Source: a bacterium (GTDB lineage Bacteria; Acidobacteriota; Thermoanaerobaculia; Multivoradales; J023). From it: DNA of 63,297 nucleotides. The DNA lies in contig JAAELT010000190.1 of NCBI GenBank assembly GCA_024226315.1, positions 1 through 63,297 on the forward strand, in the 5' to 3' direction. This document shows positions 18,325 through 28,762 of the stretch, piece after piece. Below the pieces are notes generated by a model. That model was not told where the DNA came from. It searched no databases and was given only the letters and a program-made list of their open reading frames with translations. Position 1 is the first letter of the stretch, and every line of letters starts with the position of its first letter. Both the position numbers and the translations under genes were made by a program.

Positions 18325-18618
18325 GTGAATATGCAAAAAATGCTCAAACAGGCGCAGAAGATGCAAGAGAAGCTTCAGCGCGATCTCGGCGAAACCTTCG
18401 TCGACGCCTCCGTCGGCGGCGGCATCGTGGAAGTCAAGATGGACGGGCACAAGCGACTGACCGCGATCAAGATCGACCCCGAGGCCATGGATCCGGAAGA
18501 CCCGAATATGTTGGAGGATCTGGTCCTGGCGGCGGTCAACGAGGCACATCGCAAGATCGACGACGCCCTGCAGCAGAAGATGGGATCGATGGCCTCGGGT
18601 TTGCCGGGCCTTTTCTGA
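18325..18618 (+). CDS. ebfC: YbaB/EbfC nucleoid-associated protein
   Basis: A 97-aa YbaB/EbfC family DNA-binding protein. The typical helix MQKMLKQAQKMQEKLQ starts the protein, followed by VDASVGGGIVEVKMDGHKRLTAIKI, LEDLVLAAVNEAHRKI and the C-terminal MGSMASGLPGLF. GTG at 18325 is preferred over ATG at 18331 because GGAGA (18313-18317) is 7 nt upstream of the GTG. It sits between dnaX and recR as in many bacteria. Confidence 0.94.
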   Translation: MNMQKMLKQAQKMQEKLQRDLGETFVDASVGGGIVEVKMDGHKRLTAIKIDPEAMDPEDPNMLEDLVLAAVNEAHRKIDDALQQKMGSMASGLPGLF

Positions 18619-18636
18619 TCGCACCGACCCCCGAAG

Positions 18637-19221
18637 ATGTCCGATCCGTTGGCCCGTCTGGTCGGTGAGCTCTCGCGCCTTCCCGGCGTCGGCCCCAAGA
18701 CCGCGACTCGTATGGCACACCATTTCCTGAGAATCGGCCGCGACGAGGCCTCGAACCTCGCGCAGGCGATTCTCGACGTCAAAGACCAGCTCTTCCACTG
18801 CGGCACCTGCAACGCCATCACATCCACCGAGCCCTGCTCCATCTGCGGCGACCCGTCGCGCGACCAGACCCGGATCTGTGTGGTCGAAGAGCCGTTCAAC
18901 ATCCAGCCGATCGAACGCACCGGGGAGCATCGAGGGCTCTACCACGTGCTGCTCGGCGCGCTCTCTCCCCAGCGGGGAATCGGGCCGCAGGAGCTGGCGA
19001 TCGATCAGCTCCTACAGCGCCTCGGCGATGTGGAAGAGGTGATCCTGGCCACCAATCCGAACGTCGAGGGAGAGGCCACCGCCCTCTACCTCGCGCGGCT
19101 GCTCAACTCCCGCGGCGTAACCGTCAGCCGGCTGGCCTTCGGCATGCCGGTGGGTGGCGACATCGAATTCACCGACGAAGTGACGCTGGGGCGTTCTCTG
19201 GCTGGACGCCAGAAGATCTGA
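18637..19221 (+). CDS. recR: Recombination protein RecR
   Basis: RecR (194 aa) works with RecO/RecF in loading RecA at gaps. A helix-hairpin-helix motif (SRLPGVGPKTATRMAHHFL) opens the protein, and a four-cysteine zinc finger spans about residues 55-70 (CGTCNAITSTEPCSICGD). A TOPRIM domain follows with ICVVEEPFNIQPIE and VILATNPNVEGEATALYLA. The C-terminal RLAFGMPVGGDIEFTDEVTLG is diagnostic. It lies 18 bp after ebfC. Confidence 0.96.
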   Translation: MSDPLARLVGELSRLPGVGPKTATRMAHHFLRIGRDEASNLAQAILDVKDQLFHCGTCNAITSTEPCSICGDPSRDQTRICVVEEPFNIQPIERTGEHRGLYHVLLGALSPQRGIGPQELAIDQLLQRLGDVEEVILATNPNVEGEATALYLARLLNSRGVTVSRLAFGMPVGGDIEFTDEVTLGRSLAGRQKI

Positions 19222-19229
19222 CCCAGACC

Positions 19230-19796
19230 ATGGATCGAGACACCTTCAAGCTCGCGTTCCTCGGCAGTCATGGCGTCGGCAAGACGACCCTCTGCTACGG
19301 TCTTGCGGCGCGTCTCAAGATCGGTGACGTCTCGCTCGACGTGGTCACCGAAGTCGCACGACGATCCCCGTTGCCGATCAATCGAGAGACCACCCTGGCC
19401 GCTCAGGGGTGGATCCTGCACACCCAGATCGCCGAGGAGATTCTGGCCAGTGCCCGCTACGACGTCGTGATCTGTGATCGCAGTGTGCTCGACAACTTCG
19501 TCTACCTGCTGCTTTCCGCCGGTCCGCAGTCGATTTTCGAGACCCTGGTCGACACCTGGATCAGGACCTACGATCTCCTCGTACTGGTGCCGATCGTCTC
19601 CGATCTGAGGCCCGACGGCCTGCGTTCGACCGATCCCGGCTTCCGGGAAGCCGTCCACGACCGCTTGATGCGGGAGATCACCAAACGGAACCTCGCGGTG
19701 CTCGATCTCACGGGCATCGAACGCGAGGCCTGGCTGGACCGGGTCGAGAGCGCGGTGAAGAAGCGTCTCGAGCCAGCCCAACTCGACCTCCTGTGA
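19230..19796 (+). CDS. P-loop NTPase (AAA_28 / NadR-kinase-like)
   Basis: A 188-aa ATPase starting 8 bp after recR. The P-loop GSHGVGKTTLCYGLA is at about residues 12-26, DVVICDRSVLDNF (Walker B-like) at about 79-91, and a lid-like region with DLRPDGLRSTD follows. The architecture resembles small kinase-like AAA_28 proteins related to the kinase part of NadR and to thymidylate-kinase folds. The substrate cannot be told from sequence. Tight spacing suggests it is in the dnaX-ebfC-recR operon. Confidence 0.75.
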   Translation: MDRDTFKLAFLGSHGVGKTTLCYGLAARLKIGDVSLDVVTEVARRSPLPINRETTLAAQGWILHTQIAEEILASARYDVVICDRSVLDNFVYLLLSAGPQSIFETLVDTWIRTYDLLVLVPIVSDLRPDGLRSTDPGFREAVHDRLMREITKRNLAVLDLTGIEREAWLDRVESAVKKRLEPAQLDLL

Positions 19797-19829
19797 CCAC
19801 GGCGATCCTATATAGACCGTGATCCGATA

Positions 19830-19835
19830 TAGAAT
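19830..19835 (+). promoter_or_regulatory. Candidate -10 element within a 17-bp-spaced direct repeat
   Basis: TAGAAT, 19 bp before the ATG of the cyclic-nucleotide-binding protein. It is the end of the second copy of a direct repeat, GATCC(T/G)ATATAGA (19804-19816 and 19821-19833), spaced 17 bp. The repeat could be tandem -10 elements or an operator. Confidence 0.3.
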
Positions 19836-19854
19836 GTGCCTTGAGTAGCAGGTC

Positions 19855-20853
19855 ATGGACATCTTCGATCGTCTGCGCCAATTCGAGATCCTTTCCCACT
19901 TCTCGGACCATCAGGTCGAGCAGCTCTCGACCTTTACCTCACGGGTCACCTATCCGGAAGGGAAGATGGTCCTGAAGGAAGGGGAGAAGACCCGAGACAT
20001 CTATTTCGTCGATGTCGGCAAGATCCGTATTCAGCGCAACACCCCCTACGGCTGCTACACCCTGGCCCATCTGGAATCCGGAGCCGTCTTCGGCGAAACC
20101 AGCTTCATCGACGACCACGCCCGTTCCGGTGACGCGGTGATCGTCTCCGACACCGTTCTCTTCCCGCTCAACTCCGCCGCCCTGGCGCCGGTCTTCGAGC
20201 AGGACCAGCGCTTCACCATCGCCCTCTACTGGGCCCTGTGGAAGAGCCTCTCCGCGAAGCTGAGGAAAACCAACGAGGTGCTGGCCCGCTTCTTCTCGCA
20301 GACCGGCACGCCACCGGCGGAGACCACTCCCTCCCGCACCGAGCTTGACGAGTTCCGCGTCGGAGTCGGCGCCAAGCGAGAGCTGTTCAAGGAGCAGACC
20401 CTGGCGCCGATGGAAATCAACTTCCTGGCCACCCTCTCCAGGGAAGAGAGGATCGCTCCCAACGAACACATCTTCCGGGAGGGCGAATCGGGCGACCGGA
20501 TGTACGTGGTACTCGAGGGCCAGGTCATGATCAGCAAACAGATCGTCGGCGCCGGAGAAGAGGCCCTGGCGTTTCTCGAGCGGGGAGACTATTTCGGAGA
20601 GATGGCGCTGATCGAGAACGAGCCCCGGTCGGCCGACGCCCGCGCCCATGACGGCGGCGCCGTGGTGCTGTCGATATCGCGCGAGGTTCTGGAAGGGATC
20701 CTCGACATCCAGAAAGTGTCGTCCCTGCGTCTGCTGCGTCTACTCTGCGGCCTGATCGCCAAGCGTCTGCGGGAGATCGACGACAAGCTGGTGGGCTGGT
20801 ACATCTTCGCCGCCGGATCCGGCGAGTCTCTGGACCTCCCGTCGGGCGACTAA
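19855..20853 (+). CDS. Protein with two cyclic-nucleotide-binding domains
   Basis: A 332-aa protein with two CRP-type cNMP-binding folds and no DNA-binding helix-turn-helix. The first (about residues 10-125) has GKMVLKEGEKTRDIYFVDVG and GAVFGETSFIDDHARSGDA. The second (about 185-310) has EHIFREGESGDRMYVVLEGQ and the full phosphate-binding cassette FGEMALIENEPRSADARA, so it should bind cAMP, cGMP or a related ligand. The first cassette is less canonical. The output is unknown. The 3' end overlaps the convergent mutY by 4 bp. Confidence 0.85.
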   Translation: MDIFDRLRQFEILSHFSDHQVEQLSTFTSRVTYPEGKMVLKEGEKTRDIYFVDVGKIRIQRNTPYGCYTLAHLESGAVFGETSFIDDHARSGDAVIVSDTVLFPLNSAALAPVFEQDQRFTIALYWALWKSLSAKLRKTNEVLARFFSQTGTPPAETTPSRTELDEFRVGVGAKRELFKEQTLAPMEINFLATLSREERIAPNEHIFREGESGDRMYVVLEGQVMISKQIVGAGEEALAFLERGDYFGEMALIENEPRSADARAHDGGAVVLSISREVLEGILDIQKVSSLRLLRLLCGLIAKRLREIDDKLVGWYIFAAGSGESLDLPSGD

Positions 20854-21896
20854 CCGCCCTCGACGGCCAGGACTTTCTCCACCATCGAAGAGACCGGGAA
20901 GCGGGATCGCTCCTCCGGACCGACCCACGCGGCCTCGGGCCCTTCCCCGACCTGATCGCCGGCTTCGAACCGTGCCGGGTGGACGTGAACGATGATAGCG
21001 CGGTAGGTGATGCCGTGGCGGACGCGGCCCGCGGCTCCACCGAGATGCCAGCGCCCGCCATAGCGGCGGGCCAGGTGGCGCTCCATCGCCGGACGCCTGG
21101 AGCCGTGAGGGACATTGGGCAATTCCCAGATGCCAGCCAGGAGCTCGGACTCCTCGGGCCGCCTAAAGAGCAGGGTCCTGCCGCTCTCGCGAACCACCGC
21201 CACCACGAGCTCGATGCGTTGCACGCGCCGGCGTCGGCGCGGTCGAGGATATCGCTCGGGATCGCCGCGCTCCGCGGCGACACAACCCGGCCTCAACGGA
21301 CAGGATCCACAATCCGGTCGCCGTGACCTGCAGACGGTGGCTCCGATCTCCATCAACGCCTGGTTGCTGTCTCCCGGACGCGAGGCATCGAGCAGCGTTG
21401 CCGCGGTCTGGCGGAGCGTCGCACGGACCGAGCTCTTCTTCGGATCCTCCTCTATTCCCTGGCGCCGACAGAGGACTCGCTCGACGTTGCCGTCGAGTAC
21501 CGGAACACACTCGCCGAACGCGATCGAGGCGACTGCGGCCGCCGTGTAGGGCCCCACGCCGGGAAGCTCCAGGAGACCCTTCGAGTCGGGCGGAAAACCC
21601 GAGCCCGATTCGACGATCTGTCGGGCGGCTCGGTGCAACTGCCGGGCGCGCCGGTAATATCCCAGTCCAGACCACAGTGCCAGCACGTCCTCGACCGGCG
21701 CCGACGCTAGATCTTCGACAGTCTGAAAGCGCTCCAGGAACGCCTGGAAATACGGCACCACCACTTCGACCCGGGTCTGTTGAAGCATGATCTCCGAAAC
21801 CCAGATCCGATAAGGATCGCCGGTTTCGCGCCAAGGGAGATGGCGACGTTCCTGATCGTACCAATCTAAAAGAGCTTTAGACAAAATATCTGACAC
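20850..21896 (-). CDS. mutY: MutY, A/G-specific adenine glycosylase
   Basis: Base-excision repair glycosylase (348 aa) removing adenine opposite 8-oxoguanine. LPWRETGDPYRIWVSEIMLQ and QQTRVEVVVPYF carry the catalytic Glu. The helix-hairpin-helix LLELPGVGPYTAAAVASIAFG leads to the catalytic Asp in VPVLDGNVERVLCR. The four [4Fe-4S] cysteines are in CRSRRPDCGSCPLRPGC, and a NUDIX-like C-terminal domain (about 225-345) is present. The start is GTG, with a GAG-containing purine stretch upstream. It is divergent from dnaA. Confidence 0.94.
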   Translation of the reverse strand: MSDILSKALLDWYDQERRHLPWRETGDPYRIWVSEIMLQQTRVEVVVPYFQAFLERFQTVEDLASAPVEDVLALWSGLGYYRRARQLHRAARQIVESGSGFPPDSKGLLELPGVGPYTAAAVASIAFGECVPVLDGNVERVLCRRQGIEEDPKKSSVRATLRQTAATLLDASRPGDSNQALMEIGATVCRSRRPDCGSCPLRPGCVAAERGDPERYPRPRRRRRVQRIELVVAVVRESGRTLLFRRPEESELLAGIWELPNVPHGSRRPAMERHLARRYGGRWHLGGAAGRVRHGITYRAIIVHVHPARFEAGDQVGEGPEAAWVGPEERSRFPVSSMVEKVLAVEGG

Positions 21897-21936
21897 TAAT
21901 ACTCGATTTTCCTCTGATCATGGGGACTTATAACGG

Positions 21937-21950
21937 ATCGTGATCACGAT
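21937..21950. promoter_or_regulatory. 14-bp perfect palindrome in the mutY-dnaA gap
   Basis: ATCGTGATCACGAT is a perfect inverted repeat with two GATC-type cores nearby. It lies between the divergent mutY and dnaA genes, beside an A+T-rich stretch (21868-21935). It could be an operator for either gene or part of the origin; nothing identifies the binding protein. Confidence 0.4.
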
Positions 21951-22111
21951 TAACCCGTTTCCACGCGCTTTCGACGTCGACTCAGGGGTCCTCTTGTTCT
22001 ATGATGGAAGGCCGTTTCGTTGGAAATCGGGTTCGCCGCCCACAGCACTCTCGAGGAAAACCGTCGCGTCTTGGCTTCACAGCCGATGGATATTCTCTTG
22101 TCGCTTACTCA

Positions 22112-22143
22112 TTTTCCACAGGCTGTGGAAAAACTGTGGAAAT
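22112..22143. promoter_or_regulatory. DnaA-box cluster upstream of dnaA
   Basis: Three 9-mers close to the DnaA-box consensus TTATCCACA lie within 32 bp: TTTTCCACA (22112-22120, plus), and TGTGGAAAA (22124-22132) and TGTGGAAAT (22135-22143), which are minus-strand boxes. They end 19 bp before the dnaA ATG. They are consistent with dnaA autoregulation and/or one half of a bipartite oriC. Confidence 0.65.
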
Positions 22144-22162
22144 CTATCATCGGAGTCGTCGG

Positions 22163-23449
22163 ATGACTCAATCACGCTGGACGAGTATCAGGGAACGGCT
22201 CAAGGAGCAGCTGGACCCGGAAGAATTCCGCACCTGGTTTCGTCCCCTGAGGGCCCAGGCCGACGGTGGCAACCGTTTGGTGCTGTTGGCTCCTAACCAC
22301 CATTTCGTCCACACTCTGGAACAGAGTTATCGCCCGACAATCGATAGGGTGATCCAGGATTTCGACGAGCCGACCATCGACGTGCTCTTCGCGGTAGAGG
22401 AGACCCCAGGCGAATCTCCGCGGCCTCTACCCGCCTCCAAGTCACAGTTCGACCCTCGCTACCGTTTCGAGGACTTCGTCGTCGGTGGATCGAATCAGTT
22501 CTGTCATGCCGCCGCTCTGGCAGTCGCCGAGAGCCCGTCCCAGAGCTACAACCCGCTGTTCATCTACGGCGGGGTCGGTCTCGGCAAGACCCATCTGATG
22601 CACGCCATTGGGCACAAGATCACCGCCGACAACCCCCGTCTCCAGATTCTCTACTTGACGGCGGAGCAGTTCGTTAACGACCTTATCAACTCGATTCGCT
22701 ACGACCGGATGCCCGCCTTCCGTGATCTCTACCGCACCATCGACGTGTTGTTGATCGACGACATCCAGTTCATCGCCAACAAAGAGCGGACTCAGGAGGA
22801 GTTCTTCCACACGTTCAACACCCTCTACACGAGCCAGAAGCAGATCATCCTCTCGTCCGATTCATCGCCTCGACGCATCCCGACGCTCGAGGAACGGCTC
22901 CGTAGCCGATTCGAATGGGGCCTGATCGCGGATATCCAGCCGCCGGAACTCGAAACCAAGGTCGCGATCCTGCGTCGAAAGGCCGATATCGAATCGATCG
23001 ATCTGCCCGACGACGTCGCTCTCTTCATCGCGCAGCACGTCAAGACCAACATACGCGAGCTAGAAGGCCTGCTCAATCGAGTGGCGGCTTTCGCTTCGCT
23101 CACCGGCCGGCCGATGTCGCTCGAACTCACCAAGGACACCCTGCGGGACATCCTGCCCGCCAACCGGGTCACCGCCGCTGAGATCATCAAGTTCATTGCA
23201 CGGCACTATGGCCTCAAGGTTAGCGAGATCAAGAGTCGCAACAACTCCAAGCACATCGCATTCCCCCGGCAGGTGGCGATGTATATCTGCAAACAGTTGA
23301 CGAATCTCTCCTACCCGGACATCGGCAAGCAGTTCAACGACAAGCACCATTCGACCGTCATGCACTCGGTCAAGAAGATCAGCCAGTTGAGGACCACCGA
23401 AGCCGATATCGACCGAACGATCCAGAGCTTCGTCGATCACTTCGGATGA
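22163..23449 (+). CDS. dnaA: DnaA, replication initiator
   Basis: Chromosomal replication initiator ATPase (428 aa). Domain I starts at MTQSRWTSIRERLKEQLDPE and the linker is short. Domain III has Walker A in YNPLFIYGGVGLGKTHLMHA, Walker B in VLLIDDIQFIANKERTQEEF and the sensor arginine region. Domain IV has the signature SYPDIGKQFNDKHHSTVMHS for box binding. The start is at the ATG preceded by GGAG (spacing about 7); the frame upstream carries the DnaA boxes and has no DnaA similarity. The gene is flanked on both sides by DnaA-box clusters. Confidence 0.97.
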   Translation: MTQSRWTSIRERLKEQLDPEEFRTWFRPLRAQADGGNRLVLLAPNHHFVHTLEQSYRPTIDRVIQDFDEPTIDVLFAVEETPGESPRPLPASKSQFDPRYRFEDFVVGGSNQFCHAAALAVAESPSQSYNPLFIYGGVGLGKTHLMHAIGHKITADNPRLQILYLTAEQFVNDLINSIRYDRMPAFRDLYRTIDVLLIDDIQFIANKERTQEEFFHTFNTLYTSQKQIILSSDSSPRRIPTLEERLRSRFEWGLIADIQPPELETKVAILRRKADIESIDLPDDVALFIAQHVKTNIRELEGLLNRVAAFASLTGRPMSLELTKDTLRDILPANRVTAAEIIKFIARHYGLKVSEIKSRNNSKHIAFPRQVAMYICKQLTNLSYPDIGKQFNDKHHSTVMHSVKKISQLRTTEADIDRTIQSFVDHFG

Positions 23450-23482
23450 AGGCGGTCTCGATGGAAGACTATATGGAAACCC

Positions 23483-23633
23483 TGTGGACGAATTGTGGAG
23501 ATCTCACCAGGATTCGAAACGGTCCGGGATCTCCACAGCCCATCAACAGGCTTCCACACAGACCTTTCCACCGGTCACCCAGTCCTAATAGCCTGATACC
23601 AAAAGGCTTCCAGAGTTTTTAGGTAAATCCACA
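23483..23633. other. Probable oriC: DnaA boxes in the dnaA-dnaN gap
   Basis: In the 250-bp dnaA-dnaN gap there are five box-like 9-mers with the CCACA core: TGTGGACGA (23483-23491, minus), TGTGGAGAT (23494-23502, minus), ATCTCCACA (23529-23537), GCTTCCACA (23550-23558) and AAATCCACA (23625-23633). They are divergently arranged around the centre, followed by an A+T-richer stretch (about 23580-23680) that could be the unwinding element. Together with the cluster before dnaA this is the likely replication origin. Confidence 0.65.
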
Positions 23634-23699
23634 GCGCCTATGATCGACTCCTATGTAGGCTATGATATTTTCCTGATTCCAAAGAAGGAGGAGTTCTAG

Positions 23700-24794
23700 A
23701 TGGAGATCCGTTTGAATCGAGTCGAGTTCTTGAACGAGCTCGTTCCCATGCAGGGGATCGTCGAGCGCCGGACGACGATCCCGGTCCTCTCCCACATCCT
23801 GCTTCGAGCCGCCGACGAGCACCTGCACATCGCGGCGACCGATCTTGAGGTTTCGCTCACCTCGTGGTGTGAGGCCGATGTCCAGGAAGAAGGTGCGATC
23901 GCGATCCAGGCCAAGAAGCTGCTCGAGATCATCCGTGCGTCAACCGGTGAGGAAGTGACGCTGCGCATCGAGCAGGAGGGTCTTCTGACCATCATGGTCG
24001 GTAAATCGCTGTTCAAGATCAGGGGGCTGCCGGCCGAAGAGTTCCCCACCCTGCCGAATATCGAAGATGAGAAACCGGTCCGGGTACCGTTCAAGACCTT
24101 CCGCAACATGGTGACCAAGGTCTTCTTCGCCATCTCAAGCGAGGAATCCAGGTTTCAGCTCTCGGGTGCCCTGATGGAGCTCAAGGGCGACAGCCTGGTG
24201 CTGGTCGCCACGGACGGTCACCGGCTTGCTCTGGTCGAATCCGAGGTCGAGGGTTTGGAGGCCGCCGACGGAGTGCTGGTGCCGCGCAAGGCACTCCAGG
24301 AGATTCAGCGTTTCGAAGGGGAAGACCTCAACTTCCGCCGTAGCGAGCATCACCTGTCGTTCACCATTTCTCGTCGGCAGCTCATTTGCCGCATCCTCGA
24401 AGGCACGTTCCCGGATTACGAGAGGGTGATCTCCAAGGACAACGACAAGGCCGTGGCCTGTGATCGGCAGGATCTGTCGGCGGTGATTCATCGAGTCAGC
24501 TTGCTGACCGGTGATCGGGCCCGGGCCATCCGTCTGGAGCTCCAGGCGGAGCAACTAGTGTTCTCCGCGGCCAATCCCGACCTCGGCGAGGCTCGCGAGG
24601 AGCTCAGCTGCGATTACCAGGGAGATGGACTGTCGCTCGGAGTCAATCCGGACTACCTCAGTCACTTCCTCAACGTCACCGACACCGAGCGCGTCCGGCT
24701 CGAGCTCAAGGACGAGAATTCGCAGTGTGTGGCCTACCCGGTCGAGGGTCTGGACAAGCGCTACGTCTGCGTGATCATGCCGATCCGGCTGTGA
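23700..24794 (+). CDS. dnaN: DNA polymerase III beta clamp
   Basis: Sliding clamp (364 aa), normal length. The three-domain clamp sequence is recognisable: RVEFLNELVPMQGIVERRTT and IPVLSHILLRAAD at the start, FQLSGALMELKGDSLVLVATDGHRLAL in the middle domain, and the C-terminal VAYPVEGLDKRYVCVIMPIRL, close to the usual ending with the MPMRL-like tail. A strong ribosome site (AAGGAGGAG, about 23685-23693) precedes the ATG. It follows the oriC-like gap, the standard dnaA-dnaN-recF-gyrB order. Confidence 0.97.
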   Translation: MEIRLNRVEFLNELVPMQGIVERRTTIPVLSHILLRAADEHLHIAATDLEVSLTSWCEADVQEEGAIAIQAKKLLEIIRASTGEEVTLRIEQEGLLTIMVGKSLFKIRGLPAEEFPTLPNIEDEKPVRVPFKTFRNMVTKVFFAISSEESRFQLSGALMELKGDSLVLVATDGHRLALVESEVEGLEAADGVLVPRKALQEIQRFEGEDLNFRRSEHHLSFTISRRQLICRILEGTFPDYERVISKDNDKAVACDRQDLSAVIHRVSLLTGDRARAIRLELQAEQLVFSAANPDLGEAREELSCDYQGDGLSLGVNPDYLSHFLNVTDTERVRLELKDENSQCVAYPVEGLDKRYVCVIMPIRL

Positions 24795-24849
24795 GGAACA
24801 ACTCCGGTGGGTGATCTCGCGATGCGGGATTGCTCGTCGGGGGCTCGGT

Positions 24850-25911
24850 GTGCTCGTTCATCTCGAAGCTCGCGGATTCCGTAACCTGGAGTCCCTGAGT
24901 CAGCCGTTCGAAGCCGGGAGCCATCTGATTCTCGGTGCCAACGGCGCTGGCAAGACCAGCCTAATCGAGGCGATGTACCTGCTCGCCACGACCCGCAGTT
25001 TCAGAACGCCTCGGATATCGGACTGCTGCCGCCACGGCGAATCAGAATTCCATCTCGCCGGCGAGATGGACACGGATCGGCGCACACTGCTCGAGATCGA
25101 CTGGCGACCAGGAGGCACCGAACGCCGGGTCAACGGCCAGCGCACCAGTCTGGTCGAGCACCTGGGCGTCCTGCCGATCGTCTGCTGGACGGCGAACGAC
25201 GTGGAAATACTGGTTGGCGCTCCAGCGGTGCGTCGGCGCTTTCTCGATCGCGGGGTCCTGGGCCTCAGACCGGGGGCGATCAGCGTCATGTCGCGATACA
25301 GGCAGGCTCTGACCGAGAAGCGCCAGCTTCTGGCTCGTGGCGGTGTCGAGCTCGAGATCTGGAACCAAGTCCTTTCGACCGCTGCCGCGGAGCTCATCCG
25401 CGACCGATCGAAATACGTCGAACGTCTCGCCCAAGCGGTGTCTTTGATTCTAGAACAGAGTCGCCTGGCTCTCGGGGAGATCGAGCTCCGGTACCGTTGC
25501 TCGCCCGCTTCCGGCCTCGAGGGTTCTGCCGCGATCGAGCGCGAGCTGACCGCGGCGAGCCAGCGGGAGCGGGCCCTCTGCCAACCCCTGCTCGGTCCCC
25601 ACCGCGACGATCTTTCGATCCGGTGGGACGGGCACGATCTGCGCCGGGTGGCCTCGGCCGGAGAACGCAAAGCTCTCGGCCTGGTTCTGCTGGCAGCTCA
25701 CGGCCAAGTCATCGCCGATGGCGGTCGCGATCCGATCTATCTGCTCGACGACGCCGATACCGAGCTCGATCGGGATCGTCTGAACGCTCTCTGGGAGGTT
25801 TTCGGCGTTGCCCGTCAACTGTTCTTCACCTCTAATCGGCCCCGGATCTGGGATGGGATAGAGATAGGGCAGCGCTGGTTTTGCGACTCTGGTCGGCTGG
25901 TTTCGGGCTGA
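24850..25911 (+). CDS. recF: RecF, recombination/repair ATPase
   Basis: RecF (353 aa) of the RecFOR gap-repair pathway, an ABC-type ATPase with a small coiled-coil. The P-loop is LILGANGAGKTSLIEA near residue 31, the N-terminus reads VLVHLEARGFRNLES, and the signature/Walker B end reads SAGERKALGLVLLAAHG and YLLDDADTELDRDR. GTG at 24850 is chosen because it gives a RecF-like N-terminus with GGGGG upstream; an in-frame GTG at 24811 would add 13 atypical residues. It lies 55 bp after dnaN. Confidence 0.93.
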   Translation: MLVHLEARGFRNLESLSQPFEAGSHLILGANGAGKTSLIEAMYLLATTRSFRTPRISDCCRHGESEFHLAGEMDTDRRTLLEIDWRPGGTERRVNGQRTSLVEHLGVLPIVCWTANDVEILVGAPAVRRRFLDRGVLGLRPGAISVMSRYRQALTEKRQLLARGGVELEIWNQVLSTAAAELIRDRSKYVERLAQAVSLILEQSRLALGEIELRYRCSPASGLEGSAAIERELTAASQRERALCQPLLGPHRDDLSIRWDGHDLRRVASAGERKALGLVLLAAHGQVIADGGRDPIYLLDDADTELDRDRLNALWEVFGVARQLFFTSNRPRIWDGIEIGQRWFCDSGRLVSG

Positions 25912-26148
25912 GCCTGGGACGGCGTTTCTGGAGCGCTTTCTCTTCGTAAGTATGTTCTTTGATTTCAGTGATTTAGATGTCGATCCACGGGACTGGATCT
26001 GGCACTCTTTTGTGATAGACTACAGCTGGCAGGCGCGGCCTGCCTACACCCCCTTTTTCAGCTCTGATGCCAGCCCGAGTCCGGCCCTGATGCAGCCCGA
26101 ATGCGACCCAAAATATCCCGCCGTCATTCGCCCTCCCCGGAGCGCTGA

Positions 26149-28677
<2,529 letters not shown>

Positions 28678-28762
28678 TAACGATAGGTTCTGTGAACGAT
28701 AGCAGTGGTCTCCGACCTTCGCCGGACGAGCATCTGGCGGTCGGAGCTCCGGGAGAGTTTCG

